Below, piece after piece: positions 1 through 12,017 of a stretch of 64,000 nt of DNA. Source of the stretch: Tubulanus polymorphus (taxonomy: Eukaryota > Nemertea > Palaeonemertea > Tubulaniformes > Tubulanidae); assembly GCF_964204645.1 (NCBI RefSeq), contig NC_134030.1, positions 10,848,278-10,912,277 on the forward strand, written 5' to 3'. Made by a program: the position numbers and the translations under genes. Under the pieces are notes generated by a model, which was not told the origin of the DNA, searched no databases, and saw only the letters and a program-made list of their open reading frames with translations. Position 1 is the stretch's first letter. Every line of letters starts with the position of its first letter.

Positions 1-1018
1 TTTTGATCCGAGGCAACCGATTATCCGAGACGATCAGCTCCGAGGCAACCGGAGTTTACTATATACAGGAATGTGCTATGGAATTACCCTGGTATATGAT
101 TGGTCTACATGACTTGTATTGCGGCTAAGGCACTGCGAAAATGCTCCCTCATTTTACTGGGTAGTACATGTACGTACTTCTTTCCATGTCAAAAAAGTCC
201 CTCCTTTTGGGTCTAAAATTGTCGAAAAAGTCCTTCTTACTCCTTTTTCCCTGGCCTTACCGCCGGAAACCCTGTTTAAGCATACAACTATTGAAATGGT
301 CACCTGTCTGCAATCTTGATTCTGTTCAGACCAGTTTTTGGCCACTGATGTGTCTCCAAAACTTGCTTAAATGACTGGATTCTCTACTTCGGACAGTTGA
401 CAGGACAAAAAGTGAACATAATAGCCTGGGATTAAAAAAAGAGCGAGTAGTAAGGAATTAAAATTCAATAAATTAATACAGCTTTATTCGTGGTAAACTC
501 TCTTGTCCTGAACAAGTAAAATTCGTCCGTTAATACCCCACTTAAAAAACCTGTTGGAGGTAAAACCTTTAAAAATCAAAACTACACAAGTATATATAAT
601 GAGATTTAAAGCTTACACAGCTCCTTGAGTCATGAGTTAAGTAAAGCTCCATCATATTTTAAACCTGGAGTTGATACGATGAAGAGTCAATGCTACAATT
701 TCCATAAGGCTTCCTGTCCATAAACTTATGTATCGTATTGCGCATCTGTATACATGTAAACCGCCATCAAAATTGTACTTTCCAGGGTTCTTACAGATCA
801 GAGAATTTCGGGATTTATCTTTTCCTTTCAGGCAGAATAAGTGAATTAGAATTTTTTGTGTTTTATTCTCGTAGGCGATGAGTGCCTCGAGGAACCTCTT
901 GAAAAAAAAACCTATATAGAGAACTAGAATGTCGCTGAAGACCCCACATCAGGTGAAACGCCTGGGTGTAAAATACACCCCGAGCGTATGTTGACCTATT
1001 TATGAAGGCAGGAAACGA
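1..1018. other. Gene-free left edge
   Basis: No open frame here looks like a conserved exon and none has convincing splice sites. A short motif (CCGAGGCAACCG) occurs twice in the first 55 bases, suggesting the window begins inside a repeat. Nothing else can be supported. Confidence 0.5.
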
Positions 1019-1390
1019 AACATACAAAACGGCTTCCGGTGACCCTGACCTTTGACCTACAGGATTCGAAATCTAATCAGTCACTCAAGGTCTCTAGGGT
1101 AACCCAATCATAAAGTTTCACAAAGTTATACCGTTAATGAATTAAGAGCCTGGAACTAAAAAATACAAAACATTTCCTAGTGACCTTCACCTTTGACCTA
1201 CAGGACCCGAAATGTAATCAGTTACTCACAATTGCTAGGGTAACCCATCAATAGAATTTCAGTTAGTTATCTTAAACCATTTCTGAGTTAGAGCCCGGAA
1301 ATGAAATTTACAAAATGGCTTCCTGTGACCTTGACCTAAGACCTACAGGACCCAAAATCTAATCAGTTACTAACCTCATATAGAACAACA
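1019..1390. repeat. Tandem repeat, three units of about 142 bp
   Basis: Three diverged units begin near 1019, 1161 and 1303. Each carries the core 'acaaaa..gcttcc.gtgacc..gacct..gacctacagga', then 'aatctaatcagttact' and 'ctagggtaaccca'. Unit 1 contains TGACCTTTGACCT (1046-1058), the reverse complement of a DR1 nuclear-receptor site; unit 2 has one mismatch (1187-1199) and unit 3 two (1332-1344). Confidence 0.75.
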
Positions 1391-1683
1391 CAACTGTTTG
1401 AATTTGAAGAAAATATGTCGAAGGGTTTAGCTGCTAGGGCACGGAAACCACTGCAGACAGACGGACAGACGATGAAGTTAATACAGTATGCCCAACACGT
1501 TGCGGGAGGGGGGGGGGGAATAAAAACAAGATATTTCACGCAGTGTTATTTTAGTCAAGGGTCAGGAAAAATCTTCGATGACTCCCTGATCTGTAAGAAT
1601 TACTCGAACATGGCCATACTCAGACCTTTGACTACCTCTGTAACTCAAAAACCAATACGGTAATATCCTGATTGAAATAATTG

Positions 1684-2017
1684 CAGGGGTGGATCCAGCT
1701 TTTTGAAATAGGGGGTGCAAATGAAAGGGTTGCTAAGCCATTTCAGAGCGAGGTTTGGGGGCTCTCTCCTAGAGTATTTTGGAAAAATAAATGCAATGAG
1801 GTGCATTCTAAGCGTACTTATGCAATATAATAGAGGGAAAATAAGTCACGTGGTGATGAAGATTTGGTCAATCCTCCATTACGTAATTAAAATTTGCAGC
1901 TACCATCCAGCAAACTAGTTTTTTACATACATGTATAGTGGCTTGAAAAAATTGTTTGCTTGGCAAAAATAGGGGGGGTTTGCATGTCGTGTACGCTCCA
2001 GACTGGATCCGCCACTG
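1684..2017. mobile_element. MITE with 15-bp TIRs and 5-bp target duplication
   Basis: The ends are CAGGGGTGGATCCAG and, inverted, CAGTGGCGGATCCAG (two mismatches). The element is flanked on both sides by AATTG (1679-1683 and 2018-2022), a 5-bp target-site duplication. There is no transposase frame, so it is non-autonomous. Similar 'CTGGATCC.CC' ends at about 13745 and 34252 look like fragments of the same family. Confidence 0.7.
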
Positions 2018-2606
2018 AATTGGACTCATTTTGCCGTCCCAGTTTGTCTGCGTTTAGGCGAGGTAGACTAGGATGTATTTATTTATTGCACCAGTGAGTG
2101 ACATAAGCCCTAGAAAGAAGGAACATCATCATTATACGCTATTTGGGTGTGGGATATTAACACTTGCATCTTTTTTCGTAATATTGATTTAAAAAAACAT
2201 GTAAAAATTGGTAAACTAAGCGAATGTCCAGTACAGTATGCGCAGTGCACAGGAAGCCTAAATGATGTGATAGACTTACTACACATGTACAGCATTTTCA
2301 TAAAATGGCTGATACTTCTTACTTGCTGTCTTTACTACATGAGCAGAATTATTATCTTGAGACATGCCTGGTTATCCTCCCTGCCTTGATATTCAATTCA
2401 AGTATCGATTAAGGTCTGCCCCTATTGGTATTAATAACTCTTCATTGGTAGTTAAGTTTTAAACATAGCCTAGACTTTGAAAACAAAACAATTCAATCAT
2501 CACCATTAATAAGACATTATATCCGTGTTGTGATGATGATAAAAAGGGAATCCCGCAATAGTAATGAAGAATAATATTACCTAAGTCCGAAAATGTTTCC
2601 AAGAGC

Positions 2607-2786
2607 TAGTAGTTGATTCAATTTGACTATATTCTAATTGTATTCCTGAAGATATAGACTATTAGAACATAGTCGAAAGATCTAGTTAACTACTAGCTCA
2701 AGAAAACAGTAGTGTATTCAACAACATTTCGACTATATTCTCATAGTCATCTTCAGGAATTCGATTAGAATATAGTCGAAACCAAC
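2607..2786. repeat. Two tandem palindromic repeat units
   Basis: Two adjacent units each read 'cgactatattctaat..tcatcttcagga..cgattagaatatagtcgaaa', an imperfect palindrome centred on a CTTCAGGA or CCTGAAGA core. A third unit lies at 3388-3475, separated from these by the MITE at 2792-3380. Confidence 0.65.
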
Positions 2787-2791
2787 AGTAA

Positions 2792-3380
2792 GGCCACACA
2801 AAGAAATACCCTAGTTTCTCAAGAAAGTCAAATGCCGCCCGCATCATCAAAAAAGTACCTAATAAAAATTGAAAAGTAAACTGGCTCGCCCGCATCGACA
2901 AAGCATCAATCGTCACTTTTTTTATGAAAATTAAAACCCGCTCGCCCGCATAGCTGTATAATGTATGACAGAGGTTTTTTTTCTGCGGCCGTTTATATGT
3001 TATCCTCCACGTACTGGTAATTCACATTTTACGGTGACAACAACAGCGGCAAGTTTGTTTCTTCTTACATCATTTTGAGGAAGCGAAAATGATTGTCTCA
3101 GCTTCGATTAATTGTGACGATATAGTTTGATTTTATAGGTTTAGGGAGCTTCTTAATTCTAAATACAGTTTTTTGCATATGTTCTACATGTACTTGCATT
3201 ACTGGTTTGTTTGGCATTGGTAAAAAAGCTTCCCTCCTGCATCTCTTCTATAAGTCTCAGATTGAGCTTTTTATTTTAACTTTTTTATTTAAAAACAGCA
3301 ATAAAAATAAAATTTGCCCGCCCTCGTCACTTTCCAGAAAAAAAATCTGATGAGAAACTAGGGTATTTCTTTGTGTGGCC
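2792..3380. mobile_element. MITE with perfect 29-bp TIRs and TAA duplication
   Basis: Positions 2792-2820 and 3352-3380 are perfect inverted repeats over 29 bases, starting GGCCACACAAAG. Direct TAA copies flank the element (2789-2791 and 3381-3383). A 3-bp TWA target duplication is typical of PIF/Harbinger elements, so it is probably a Harbinger-type MITE. Its 590 bp contain no transposase frame. It has split a run of palindromic repeat units. Confidence 0.8.
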
Positions 3381-3387
3381 TAATTTA

Positions 3388-3475
3388 TTCAACATTTCGA
3401 TAACATTCTAATTGTCATCTTCAGGAAAACGATTAGAATACAGTCGAAACGTCGAATTAATCACAAGCTCAATGA
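3388..3475. repeat. Third copy of the palindromic CTTCAGGA repeat
   Basis: Same palindromic unit as at 2607-2786 ('aacattctaattgtcatcttcagga..cgattagaatacagtcgaaac'), now on the far side of the inserted MITE. Confidence 0.6.
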
Positions 3476-3608
3476 AACATATTCGGCCTTTATATCATTC
3501 TTCGTTGTTATTGTGCGATTCTCTTACTAGTATAACAATATATAATCATATCTACTCTAGTCTCGCTAGATCTGGAATACACGTTCTACAATGCGTTAAG
3601 TAACCGAA

Positions 3609-6600
3609 CTACGAGTACCGACGCCCGAGAATATTTCTTCCGAAAACGTACGGCGCCGATTGCTTCGTTTTGGCGTATTTTCCCCAAGCGCCGAACGGTA
3701 TGATAATGACCGAGCTGTTGTCCTCCGAACCGTAGTGCAACGCTTGATCGGTGACGATGTTCGCGGCTTCGCTCGGCGATTTCGTCGAGCTGATTAAATC
3801 GCACAGTTCTTGATCGTTCATCACGTAGTTGATGCCGTCGCTGGTCAGCACGAGAAAGGCGTCGTAGCCATGTTTTATCTACGTCGGAGAAAAAGAAACA
3901 AAACGAGAGAGAAATTGATAGATCCGTGAGAAAATATCACACGTATTAGAAGACAAATATACGAAGTGAATCATCAGGGCCGTACCTAGCATTCAATTAT
4001 TTTTATGTAAAACTAATACAGCCTTATTTCAAAAGACAAGAGAAAATAAAAGAAGTACAATTAAGTTACAATATAAAAGCCCAAGATATATGGCATTCAT
4101 GTCCTATGTTACAAAATAGGAGATTCTCATCAATACATTTGCATTAAATGAAGTAGGGGCCCAGGGAAACCATGCCCATTTAGAAAGTGGTTTCAAATGC
4201 TCAACAATCTAACAATTTCAATATTCAACGCCTCCTGGTGACCATATACAGAAACCCATGACCTTGAAACTCACCACAATCATAGAACATGTTATGAACT
4301 ACAACTATACAATTGATTATGATAACAAAATATGCCTAGGTACCTATCTAATAAGGAAATACTAAGTTATTCTACTATTCAACGCCTCCTAGTGACCATA
4401 TAGAATAAATAATGTCCTTAAAACTCACCACAATCATAGACGATTTCATGAGCTACAACTTTGCAATTGATTGTGGTAACAAAATATGCATAGGTACAAA
4501 TAAAATATAGAAATACAAAGTTATTGTATTATTCAACACCCCCTGGTGGCAATAATACAAAAACCAATGACCTTGAAACTCACCAAAATCATAAAACACG
4601 ATATGAGCTACAACATTCCAATTGATTGTGGTAACACAATATGCTTAGGTATCAATATAATGTGGAAAACTTTTTCCAACTTGAGAATGAGTACTGATGA
4701 CACCAAGATAGCCGCCAATTGCACCATAATTGGCTGATCAAAAATACCTGACTCGGGTATAAAACATCCCTTTCCAAAGAATACCCATCACAAATTGCAA
4801 TGAGAAATGGCAAACCAGTAGGAAGCTACAGGACTCAGAATTCGGGCCAAAATTTTTGGGCACTAAAAAGGTCATAGGACGACCATCTTGAGTCCGGTCG
4901 ACCCAATTTTTCTTATGCTGATGGGCCCTTGGGGAATTCAAATATATACGAAAGATCAAGGTAATTGATCAAAGCATCTTCAAAATTTCCCTCAAAAAGT
5001 TCAAAAATGTGTAAAAAAGTGCTGATTTTGGCAAACAACAATGGCTGTCAGTCAGCCATTTTGATTCTGACCGCTGGGACTTAGGTCCCACGTGGGCTAA
5101 AAGAATTACTTCCATACCCATAATAAAACTCTTTGTTTTACTCAATAGTATAGCAAATGGTGCAATTTAAGTTCCCTCAACTGACAATATTTTCACACCA
5201 TATGTTACCATGGAAATGATCATCATCGGAACCGTACGTGACCCTACTATCACAAAATAACAATATCTCAAGCTGAGCTAATGTGTCAATGAGAATCTAA
5301 AAATTCCTCTGTCTGCTCCTCTACTAAAAGTGCATTGAAATTAAGCCATACAGCATCAGTAAAATCTAGAGCATTACCCGAAATAATATTTGCAAAAGGG
5401 GCACTTTTCCAAAATTTCTGGGGGGCAACTGCCCCCATAAGGTATGCACTGATCATATTACAGTAGACTCGGCTTGATCTGAGGTACTCGGCTTGATCGG
5501 CTTAACAACCCAGTTAACCATTTATTTCGGATAGGCCTATATGTTGAAATACTTTTGTGACGATATATGTTTAACATAACATGTAACACCGGTATCACTG
5601 TTGGACAACTTAACGGTGCCAAAAAAGGTCAGTCTTTAAGCAGAGTTTTCTGTATGGTAAATCAACCTGGGACAGATGAAATACGTACCATCCAACTCGG
5701 ATATCTCTCAAGTTGGACACACTTTTATGGCCCCAAAAGATCCGATTTGAGTGAAGTCTACTGTAATTTTCTTAAATCTGAGTTAGTCAAACATATGCTG
5801 ACGCTGTAATTTTAAATAGGCTGTATTCATTGTTAAGTGTGTAACATCGTGGCTGCTGAATTAGCGGTGCTATTGATCCTCCAAAAAATACAGAAACTTA
5901 AGCTTAACCCATTTAGCACTCAGGAATTAAACTCACTCCTTAGAAAATTCAAGGGAAAATTCAAGTTCATCACGATACCAAATAGCTCATTTGCTGTTAA
6001 TTTTAATGCACAACGAGTTCGTGATATTTTGTAGTAAATAGTCAAGGTTTTCATATGATATAAGATGTGATGAGGTGGGCCACCAAAATCATGTCCTTTG
6101 GCTCCAAAAATCGATCCAAAATTAACGGTCCTTGGATATGAAGTAAGCGCTCAGATCTGTCATGTTCTTACTCCTAATACTCAAGAATTTCAAATAGGAA
6201 GATGTTGATTTCTGCACCGTATTTTGAGGACTTGGGTGTCTAGTTTATCATAAGCTATTGGGTTTGAATCCCGCTAGGGGCCTAACCGCTTTTGTGCAGC
6301 ATACCAAAAATGTGTCAGGGCTCGAGGAGTAATAGGCAGGATGGATACGGCCTTGAGTGCTAATGGGTTAATTTCTGGCAGGGCAGCAGATATTTAGGAG
6401 CGGCTGATTTTCTAATTGGTGCATGTAAAAATGAAAAGGGTGGGCAACCCTTTAAAATCTGTTGCAGAGAACGATGCCCTGTTCACCCAGCCTCTAATGC
6501 GAACGCCGTTTTCCGATGGATGGATCTAAAAACGAAAGGGTCGGCTGCTCCTCCAAAACCTGTTGCGGAGAACACAACCTGCTTCCAATGAGAACACCGA

Positions 6601-9600
6601 TTGATTTTTAACGTTTTCCGATGGGTGGATCTGATGAAAGGGTCGGCCGCCTTTCTAAAACCTGTTGCGCACAGAACAACGCCCTGTACACGCAGACTCC
6701 AACATGCGTTGATTTTTAACGTTTTCCGATGGGTGGATGTAAAAGTGAAAATGCTGGCTGCCCCTCTAAAACCTGTTGCAGAGAACAACGCCCAGCCTCC
6801 GATGAGAACAATGTTGATTTCTAGCAACACCGACTACTGACCTGTATAGAGCGAGTATACGGAATCGCCGTGACGCCGAAACGTTTCAATTCCACGTCGC
6901 CGATACTTCTTGTCATCGCCAGACGATTGTTGACCATCGTGCTGCCGATGCTGTTATGAGTTACCATGCCGCCGCGTTGTTTGATGCGTTTCTGTTCATT
7001 TTCGTCCTCTGGTTCGTGGTCGACCGACAGACGTAACGACTGCGCGCGGCGACACAAGATCGCGCGACTATCGCCGACGTGTCCGATACACAGTTCAGTG
7101 CTGTGACGTAGTAGACACACCGTGGCCGTCGTCCCTCCGTTCATTTCGCCTTTGCCTTTCGGATTTACTTGAAAGAAAAGAAAAGAACGGAAATCATGAA
7201 AATCGTTGTTCTAAAACTTCTGGGGTCAGTTGCTCAAAAGTTAGAGTTAACCAGTGGATCGTTTAAATAGGCTAGTGACAATTAACCTGTTCACTACCAT
7301 AAGCGACTGAAATTTTGGTTGCAAATTTTGCCTATTGTTTTCCATTGCAACTGATATTTCTAGTGGCTGTATATGACCTGAGGGTGCTAGCACAGCACAG
7401 CACAGCACAGCACAGCACAGCACAGCACCACTACGGGGTACATAGGTGTGTTTTGATTAGCAGAAAGCCGTCTGCTTTCATTATAGTTCCTTTTCAACTG
7501 GATAGGCGTCACCACATACCAGCAACATCAAAAATGAGCTAACGCCATCTGTTACAGAGCGTGCACAATTGTCTGGGAGTGAAAGGGTTAAAAGTTCATA
7601 GTACTATGGTATTCATCCGCCGGTTATCTTAAACCTACTTTTGAGCAATGCGCCCCCTGGATTCGCTGTCACGTAGGGTTCTCAGACAAATTATAATTCC
7701 AGCCAATTAACCGTGGTTTATTGCCCACCAACGGTTTATATCCCTTGGCCCGGTTTCATGGACTGAGTATCAAATCTAACCGTAGGGGTTAATCCTCAAT
7801 CTGGGTGACAACCACCATAGTAACAATGAGAAACCATGGTTATAACTGACATATTTCAAAAGATTCCCAGGGACTATTTTTCTTCAACATTTATGAAACC
7901 TAGCCCTGGTAAATGCCCTCACAAATCCCCCCACCCCGTCTTGCCCCCCCAAAACTTACCCCTATATCTATTGGTCCCAAGACAATCCCCTCACAAACCA
8001 TCCCCTCGCAAATTGTCCCCAGACAACTACTATGGATTGTAATTGCCCCTTTGGGTTATCCGTTCTATGTTCCATGTAGTGCCACAAAACTATTCCAACC
8101 AATGCCAGATTTAAATGGCTATCCGAATTGATTGGATCCGACTTGACCTGAGTGAGTCTACTGCATAATGTTGAAATGGCTGTAGTCACATGAGGGCCAT
8201 TTAAGGGTTCAATTCCATGGGGGAAAGATGCCTGGAGGGTAGTCTCAATCGGGGATTTTGCGATCATCCGATTTTCAATAATACAAGCCATACACGACAT
8301 CGGTTCTCGACCAAAAGCTCATAATTTTGTGAAAACAACTTTTTTAATTTAGACCCCTTTTCACTGCACATGGCCTACTCTTTGCACTGCACAACTAGAC
8401 CCCTGTTATAACATTGCACCAAGTTTCATCAAGGTCGAGCCACTATTGACCAAGCAAAGTAGCTTTAAGACAGACAGATACGCAAAAATATACAGTGTTA
8501 AAATAAGGGTCTCGTAACTTAACCCATCAGCACTCAAGCCGCTCGTATCCGCCCTGCCTATTACTCCTTAAGCCGCCCGAATCTGCCTGGCACTTTTTTC
8601 GTATGCTGCAAGAAAATGGCTATAGTGGGATTTGAACCCAATCGCTAATGATAAACTACGCACCTAAGTCCTCGAAATACCAAACAGAAATCAACATCCT
8701 CCTATTTCAATTTCTTGAGTATATCGAGTTTGAACAAGACACATCTGAGCGCTCACTTCAAATCAAGTATTTTTGGATGAATTTCCGGGGGGCCAAAAGG
8801 ACACGATTTTGAGGGCCCACCTCATCAAATCTTATATCATATGAAAGCCTTGACAATTTACTACAAAATAACACTAACTTGCAATGCATGGAAATAAATA
8901 GCAAGTGAGCTATTCGGTATCGTGATGAACTTAGATTTTACCTTGAATTTTCTGAGGAGTAATTGTGCAATTCCTGAGTGCTAATGGGTTAAAAAGGGAA
9001 GCCTGAGAACCAATATTTATCAGCAGCTGCGTTGGAACTGTAGTGACTGCAGCGGCGAAAGTCGCAGCAATGATTTACTGAATGACTTTTTTTTTCTTTC
9101 TATACTATGGTTTTGATGAAATTGAAGTAAATTAACCCTTTCCGAGCTGACTAATTAATACCCCAAGTGCTGGAGAAAATGTGAAAATTTGGGAAAATTC
9201 CACCCTAGTGTGTTGAATAACGGGAATACCACTATCATGAGTCTACACCGTGGTGCGGTGTATCGTTAGTTACTACTATTTCACTATGTTTGACAGGTGC
9301 TGTCATCTTTGTATAGAGATAAAAACTAAAAACTAATTACATCAATACACCGCAGTGCGGTTACTAGCAAAATCCATCACCGATTCATACAACGCACTGC
9401 GGTGTAGACGCACTGAAAGGGTTAATCAATACGACGTGCCTGATCAGTGAAATACATACTTGGTTTCTTGATATAATCGTAATACATATGACGAGATAGT
9501 TTATTATTTAGATCGATGAACGACTGTTTCAACACGGTCAACAAATTGCTTTCGTCTCGCATCCAGAACTTGATGTGATCTTCGAGAAAGTCGCACGCGA

Positions 9601-10042
9601 AATCCGCCGCGATCGCGCCGCCGTGCCCGTCGAACATCGCGAAATACGAAACATCCGGCGTCAATTGCGAGATTTTCAGCCGGTCTTCATTTACGGTGCG
9701 TCGTCCGAGCACCGTCGAGTGTCCGATGTTCTCGAGCGTGATTTTCGGTATCGGTAATCCGGCCTTTTTGCTCTGTTCGACCAACAGCGGAAAGTTCAGT
9801 CGATTGTCCCACGTGCCGAGTGTGTCGAAATTGATTCCGCGCTGCGCAACGCCTTTGTTTTCCGGGTCGCTTAATGGCGTCGAATATAGTCTGCACGGCG
9901 GCGTCGCCGCCGGTTGCAACAACGCAAGAGAAAAAATACAACACTGTTCGGGCTTCGTATTCGAGTTCTTAAAATACAGTCTGAATACGGATGATAATTT
10001 TATGTCTTGGTGATGGATTCGTTTCTTCATCAAATTAATCAT
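3609..10042 (-). CDS. PPM1K: PPM1K-like mitochondrial PP2C-family Ser/Thr phosphatase
   Basis: Three exons on the minus strand: 10042-9460, 7167-6842 and 3878-3609 (stop 3611-3609), all with GT-AG borders. Together they give 1179 nt in frame, 392 residues; human PPM1K has 372. In that family the enzyme is the matrix phosphatase that dephosphorylates and activates the branched-chain alpha-ketoacid dehydrogenase complex. Visible PP2C motifs: NEDR (118-121), FDGHGG (137-142), GGTTATV (205-211), VGDSRA (225-230), RLAMTRSIGD and LTSDGIN (314-320, catalytic Asp317), then GSEDNSS and the family ending PFGAWGKY. The first 60 or so residues are basic, Ser-rich and unlike other species, as for a mitochondrial presequence. 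The start at 10042 is the first ATG of the frame. Introns 1 and 2 are filled with MITEs but the coding frame is undamaged. Confidence 0.95.
4223..4690. repeat. Tandem repeat, three units of 154 bp, in PPM1K intron 2
   Basis: Units start at 4223, 4377 and 4531 with ATTCAACGCCTCCTGGTGACC or a close variant, followed by 'atgaccttgaaactcaccacaatcat' and 'caattgattgtggtaacaaaatatgc.taggta'. The spacing is exactly 154 bp twice. No coding potential. Confidence 0.8.
5461..5763. mobile_element. Tc1/mariner-type MITE in PPM1K intron 2
   Basis: Ends CAGTAGACTC and GAAGTCTACTG are inverted and both are flanked by TA, the target duplication of Tc1/mariner elements. No transposase frame is present. A separate right-end copy (GAGTCTACTG) lies at 8154-8163. 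Confidence 0.65.
5908..6367. mobile_element. piggyBac-type MITE, copy 1 (PPM1K intron 2)
   Basis: The element starts CCCATTTAGCACTCA and ends TGAGTGCTAATGGG, with TTAA directly outside both ends (5904-5907 and 6368-6371). TTAA duplications next to CCC/GGG ends are the piggyBac hallmark. The inner sequence matches the inverted copy at 8523-8988. Confidence 0.75.
6430..6830. repeat. Tandem repeat, about 105-bp period, beside PPM1K exon 2
   Basis: GTTTTCCGATGG recurs near 6509, 6612 and 6720, and 'aaacctgttgc.gagaacaa' recurs between them, giving about 3.5 units. The array ends some ten bases from the splice donor of exon 2 (exon end 6842, intron on the lower-coordinate side). Its open frame is an accident of the repeat. 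Confidence 0.75.
7222..7656. mobile_element. MITE interrupted by a second MITE
   Basis: The outer ends GTCAGTTGCTCAAAAGTT and AACCTACTTTTGAGCAATGCG are inverted repeats. The same element without interruption occurs at about 40350-40474. Here its middle is broken by the TTAA-flanked element at 7286-7587. Confidence 0.65.
7286..7587. mobile_element. piggyBac-type MITE nested inside another MITE
   Basis: TTAA lies at 7282-7285 and 7588-7591; the inner ends CCTGTTCACTACCA and GGGAGTGAAAGGG are imperfect inverted repeats. It contains a (CACAG)7 microsatellite at 7391-7425. It sits inside the element at 7222-7656, so it inserted later. Confidence 0.6.
8523..8988. mobile_element. piggyBac-type MITE, copy 2 (PPM1K intron 1)
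   Basis: The ends CCCATCAGCACTCAAG and TGAGTGCTAATGGG have TTAA on both sides (8519-8522, 8989-8992). The interior is the reverse complement of the copy at 5908-6367, including its 'gggtttgaatccc' segment. Confidence 0.75.
9136..9421. mobile_element. piggyBac-type MITE ending 38 bp from PPM1K exon 1
   Basis: The ends CCCTTTCCGAGCTG and CACTGAAAGGG are flanked by TTAA (9132-9135, 9422-9425). The interior has several 'caccg.agtgcggtgta' motifs that pair with one another. The right end lies just inside intron 1, next to the exon 1 donor at 9459. A relative is at 14089-14433. Confidence 0.7.
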
Positions 10043-10553
10043 TGCGGGGTCGTTTAATCAACTGAAAGAAAACCGTTATTGATTAATATTCACGATTCCA
10101 CCAATTGCACCCAGTTCAGGTAGCCTAGGCCTAGGCCCTACTGCTTCGATTTACGAACGAGTTAAGTTTAAGACGGTAAAGGTATAAGTTTAGACAAGCA
10201 GCCTATCGGCTGATACAGCTCCGCTGTTTTATGATAAGATTTTACAAGGACCACCTACACGGCAATCTCAAGAGTTCAAATCCAGAAAACAGCTCTATAA
10301 CTTTTTAGCCCTTGGCCCATAGTATCTACATACCAAGCTGTGTCAATATCAGATAATGATTGTAGGACTGGTAGCAATTGAAAGAGTTTACAAGTGTGAC
10401 CTGTACAGCGCCCCCTAGATATCAGATTGGGAAGGCTCAGCAACATTTGGCTTCCTCAACTAAGTTTCGTCAACATCTGTATTTAATAGGCTTTGTGTTT
10501 AACACAGGTGCTCGTAGTTAAAGTTTGGGGATAAGGAATAGCCTATTCTCAAT

Positions 10554-10749
10554 CCTCACTTGCCAGATTTTGATTACCGCCCGCTGAAGTTCACGCCAAC
10601 ACAAACCCTGGCCTGGCTAGATATATAGACTGGTGTCTGCTGAGTGGGAACGTGTCCGCCCAAGAAATCGTGGGTGATGTAATAGACCAATGAAGGGTTT
10701 GTGTTGGTGTGAGCTTCACCAGGCGGCAATCAAACCCTGGCAAGCGAGG
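10554..10749. mobile_element. Short MITE with long inverted ends
   Basis: About 55 bases at the left (CCTCACTTGCCAGATTTTGA, then 'gaagttcacgccaacacaaaccct') are the imperfect reverse complement of the right end ('agggtttgtgttggtgtgagcttcacc..gcaatcaaaccctggcaagcgagg'). A related copy lies in LACTB2 intron 6 from 15613. Confidence 0.65.
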
Positions 10750-10872
10750 ATGAAATTCTCCTATATCCCAGGCCCTGCAGCTATTGGAGGTGGTAGAGGC
10801 CTATTAGGCTACTATCCACCCAAAAACTAACTTCAACTAAGCTTTCATAGTCACCCTAGCCATAACCCGGAA

Positions 10873-11182
10873 GAATGCCGTTGATCCCATGTCTCATTAG
10901 TCCCACGTCTCATTGGTCCCACAATTTATTTGACATGTCATCGGTCCCACGTCTCATTGGTCCCAACTAGCCCACATTAAACAGGTGTGAAAATCAATAC
11001 GCCCATTTCAGGATGGCCCTGGTGTGGCTATTTAACTAGGATTATGGGGCCTGGACTGGGTCCAGTACTCCTGTAGATGTGGGACCAATGAGACGCGGGA
11101 CTCATGTAATGTGGGACCAATGAGACGTGAGACCAATGAGACACAGAATCAATTGTGGGACCAATGAGACGTGGGACTATCG
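10873..11182. repeat. Fold-back array of a short GGGACCAATGAGACG motif
   Basis: The left half (10873-10965) has several copies of CGTCTCATTGGTCCCAC; the right half (11078-11182) has the inverse GTGGGACCAATGAGACG four or five times. The roughly 110-bp spacer is unrelated. As single strand the two halves could pair in several registers. Confidence 0.7.
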
Positions 11183-12017
11183 AGCAGAACCCCATAACCC
11201 GCTGGGTGTCAGTTTTTGTTAAAAAGTTCGTTCGAGTTGCCGGCCGAGTTACCTATACAACCTGGAATACTGAATCATCTCACAGGGCTTGTCACCATAA
11301 CGTGACAGCCCGTGTGCATTTCATCCAAAAACTTCTACGTGCCCCGATCTTGTGTCCTTTTGAAAAATGTACAATTGAATATAATTGGGATACCATGACA
11401 TCATGACACAGGGGCTTGTCACAGTTTGACGGATAATGACACTGGTTTAGTTTCTGTATTCTCCCGGTGGTTTCATCCATTCTCCATTTATTGTAACAAG
11501 GCCTAGCCCTCTGTCTGGCTAGTTAGTTACCTAATCGTTGGTGGTAAGCTTCTAGGGCAATAGTCTGAATACCAGACGTTGTTATGGTCCCTGAGGAACA
11601 ACGGCTAGATACTGGACTATTAGGGCAAGGCCCCTCTGAAAGGCCTATATATAATCTTTAATTGGATGGGCTTGTGGCAGGGACAGATCTAGGGGTAAAT
11701 CTAGAGGGTCTTCTCAGAATTCTAGGGCATACCTAAAAGAAAAGGGCACTGCTAACACACCGAGCGCAGTGCGCGAGGCTAACACTCCTTCAGCGCTAAG
11801 CCCTTCCGGGGTCCGAGGTCCCGCCAGAAAAATCTTGAGATTCCAGCACTGATTAGAAGCCATTTTGAGTCATGAAATTGTTTTGCGAGCAAAATATTTG
11901 GAGGGCACTTCAGAATTTTGAGGGTCTTCCAGAAGACCCTTAACTAAGAAGAACCCCAATCCGGCCTGTGTGGTTTGTGAAAATATCCGATTTGCGATCG
12001 TGAAACTATACAGGAGG

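Noticed and set aside
9575-9757. Plus-strand frames across PPM1K exon 1
   Set aside because: Antisense shadows of a clearly conserved minus-strand exon.
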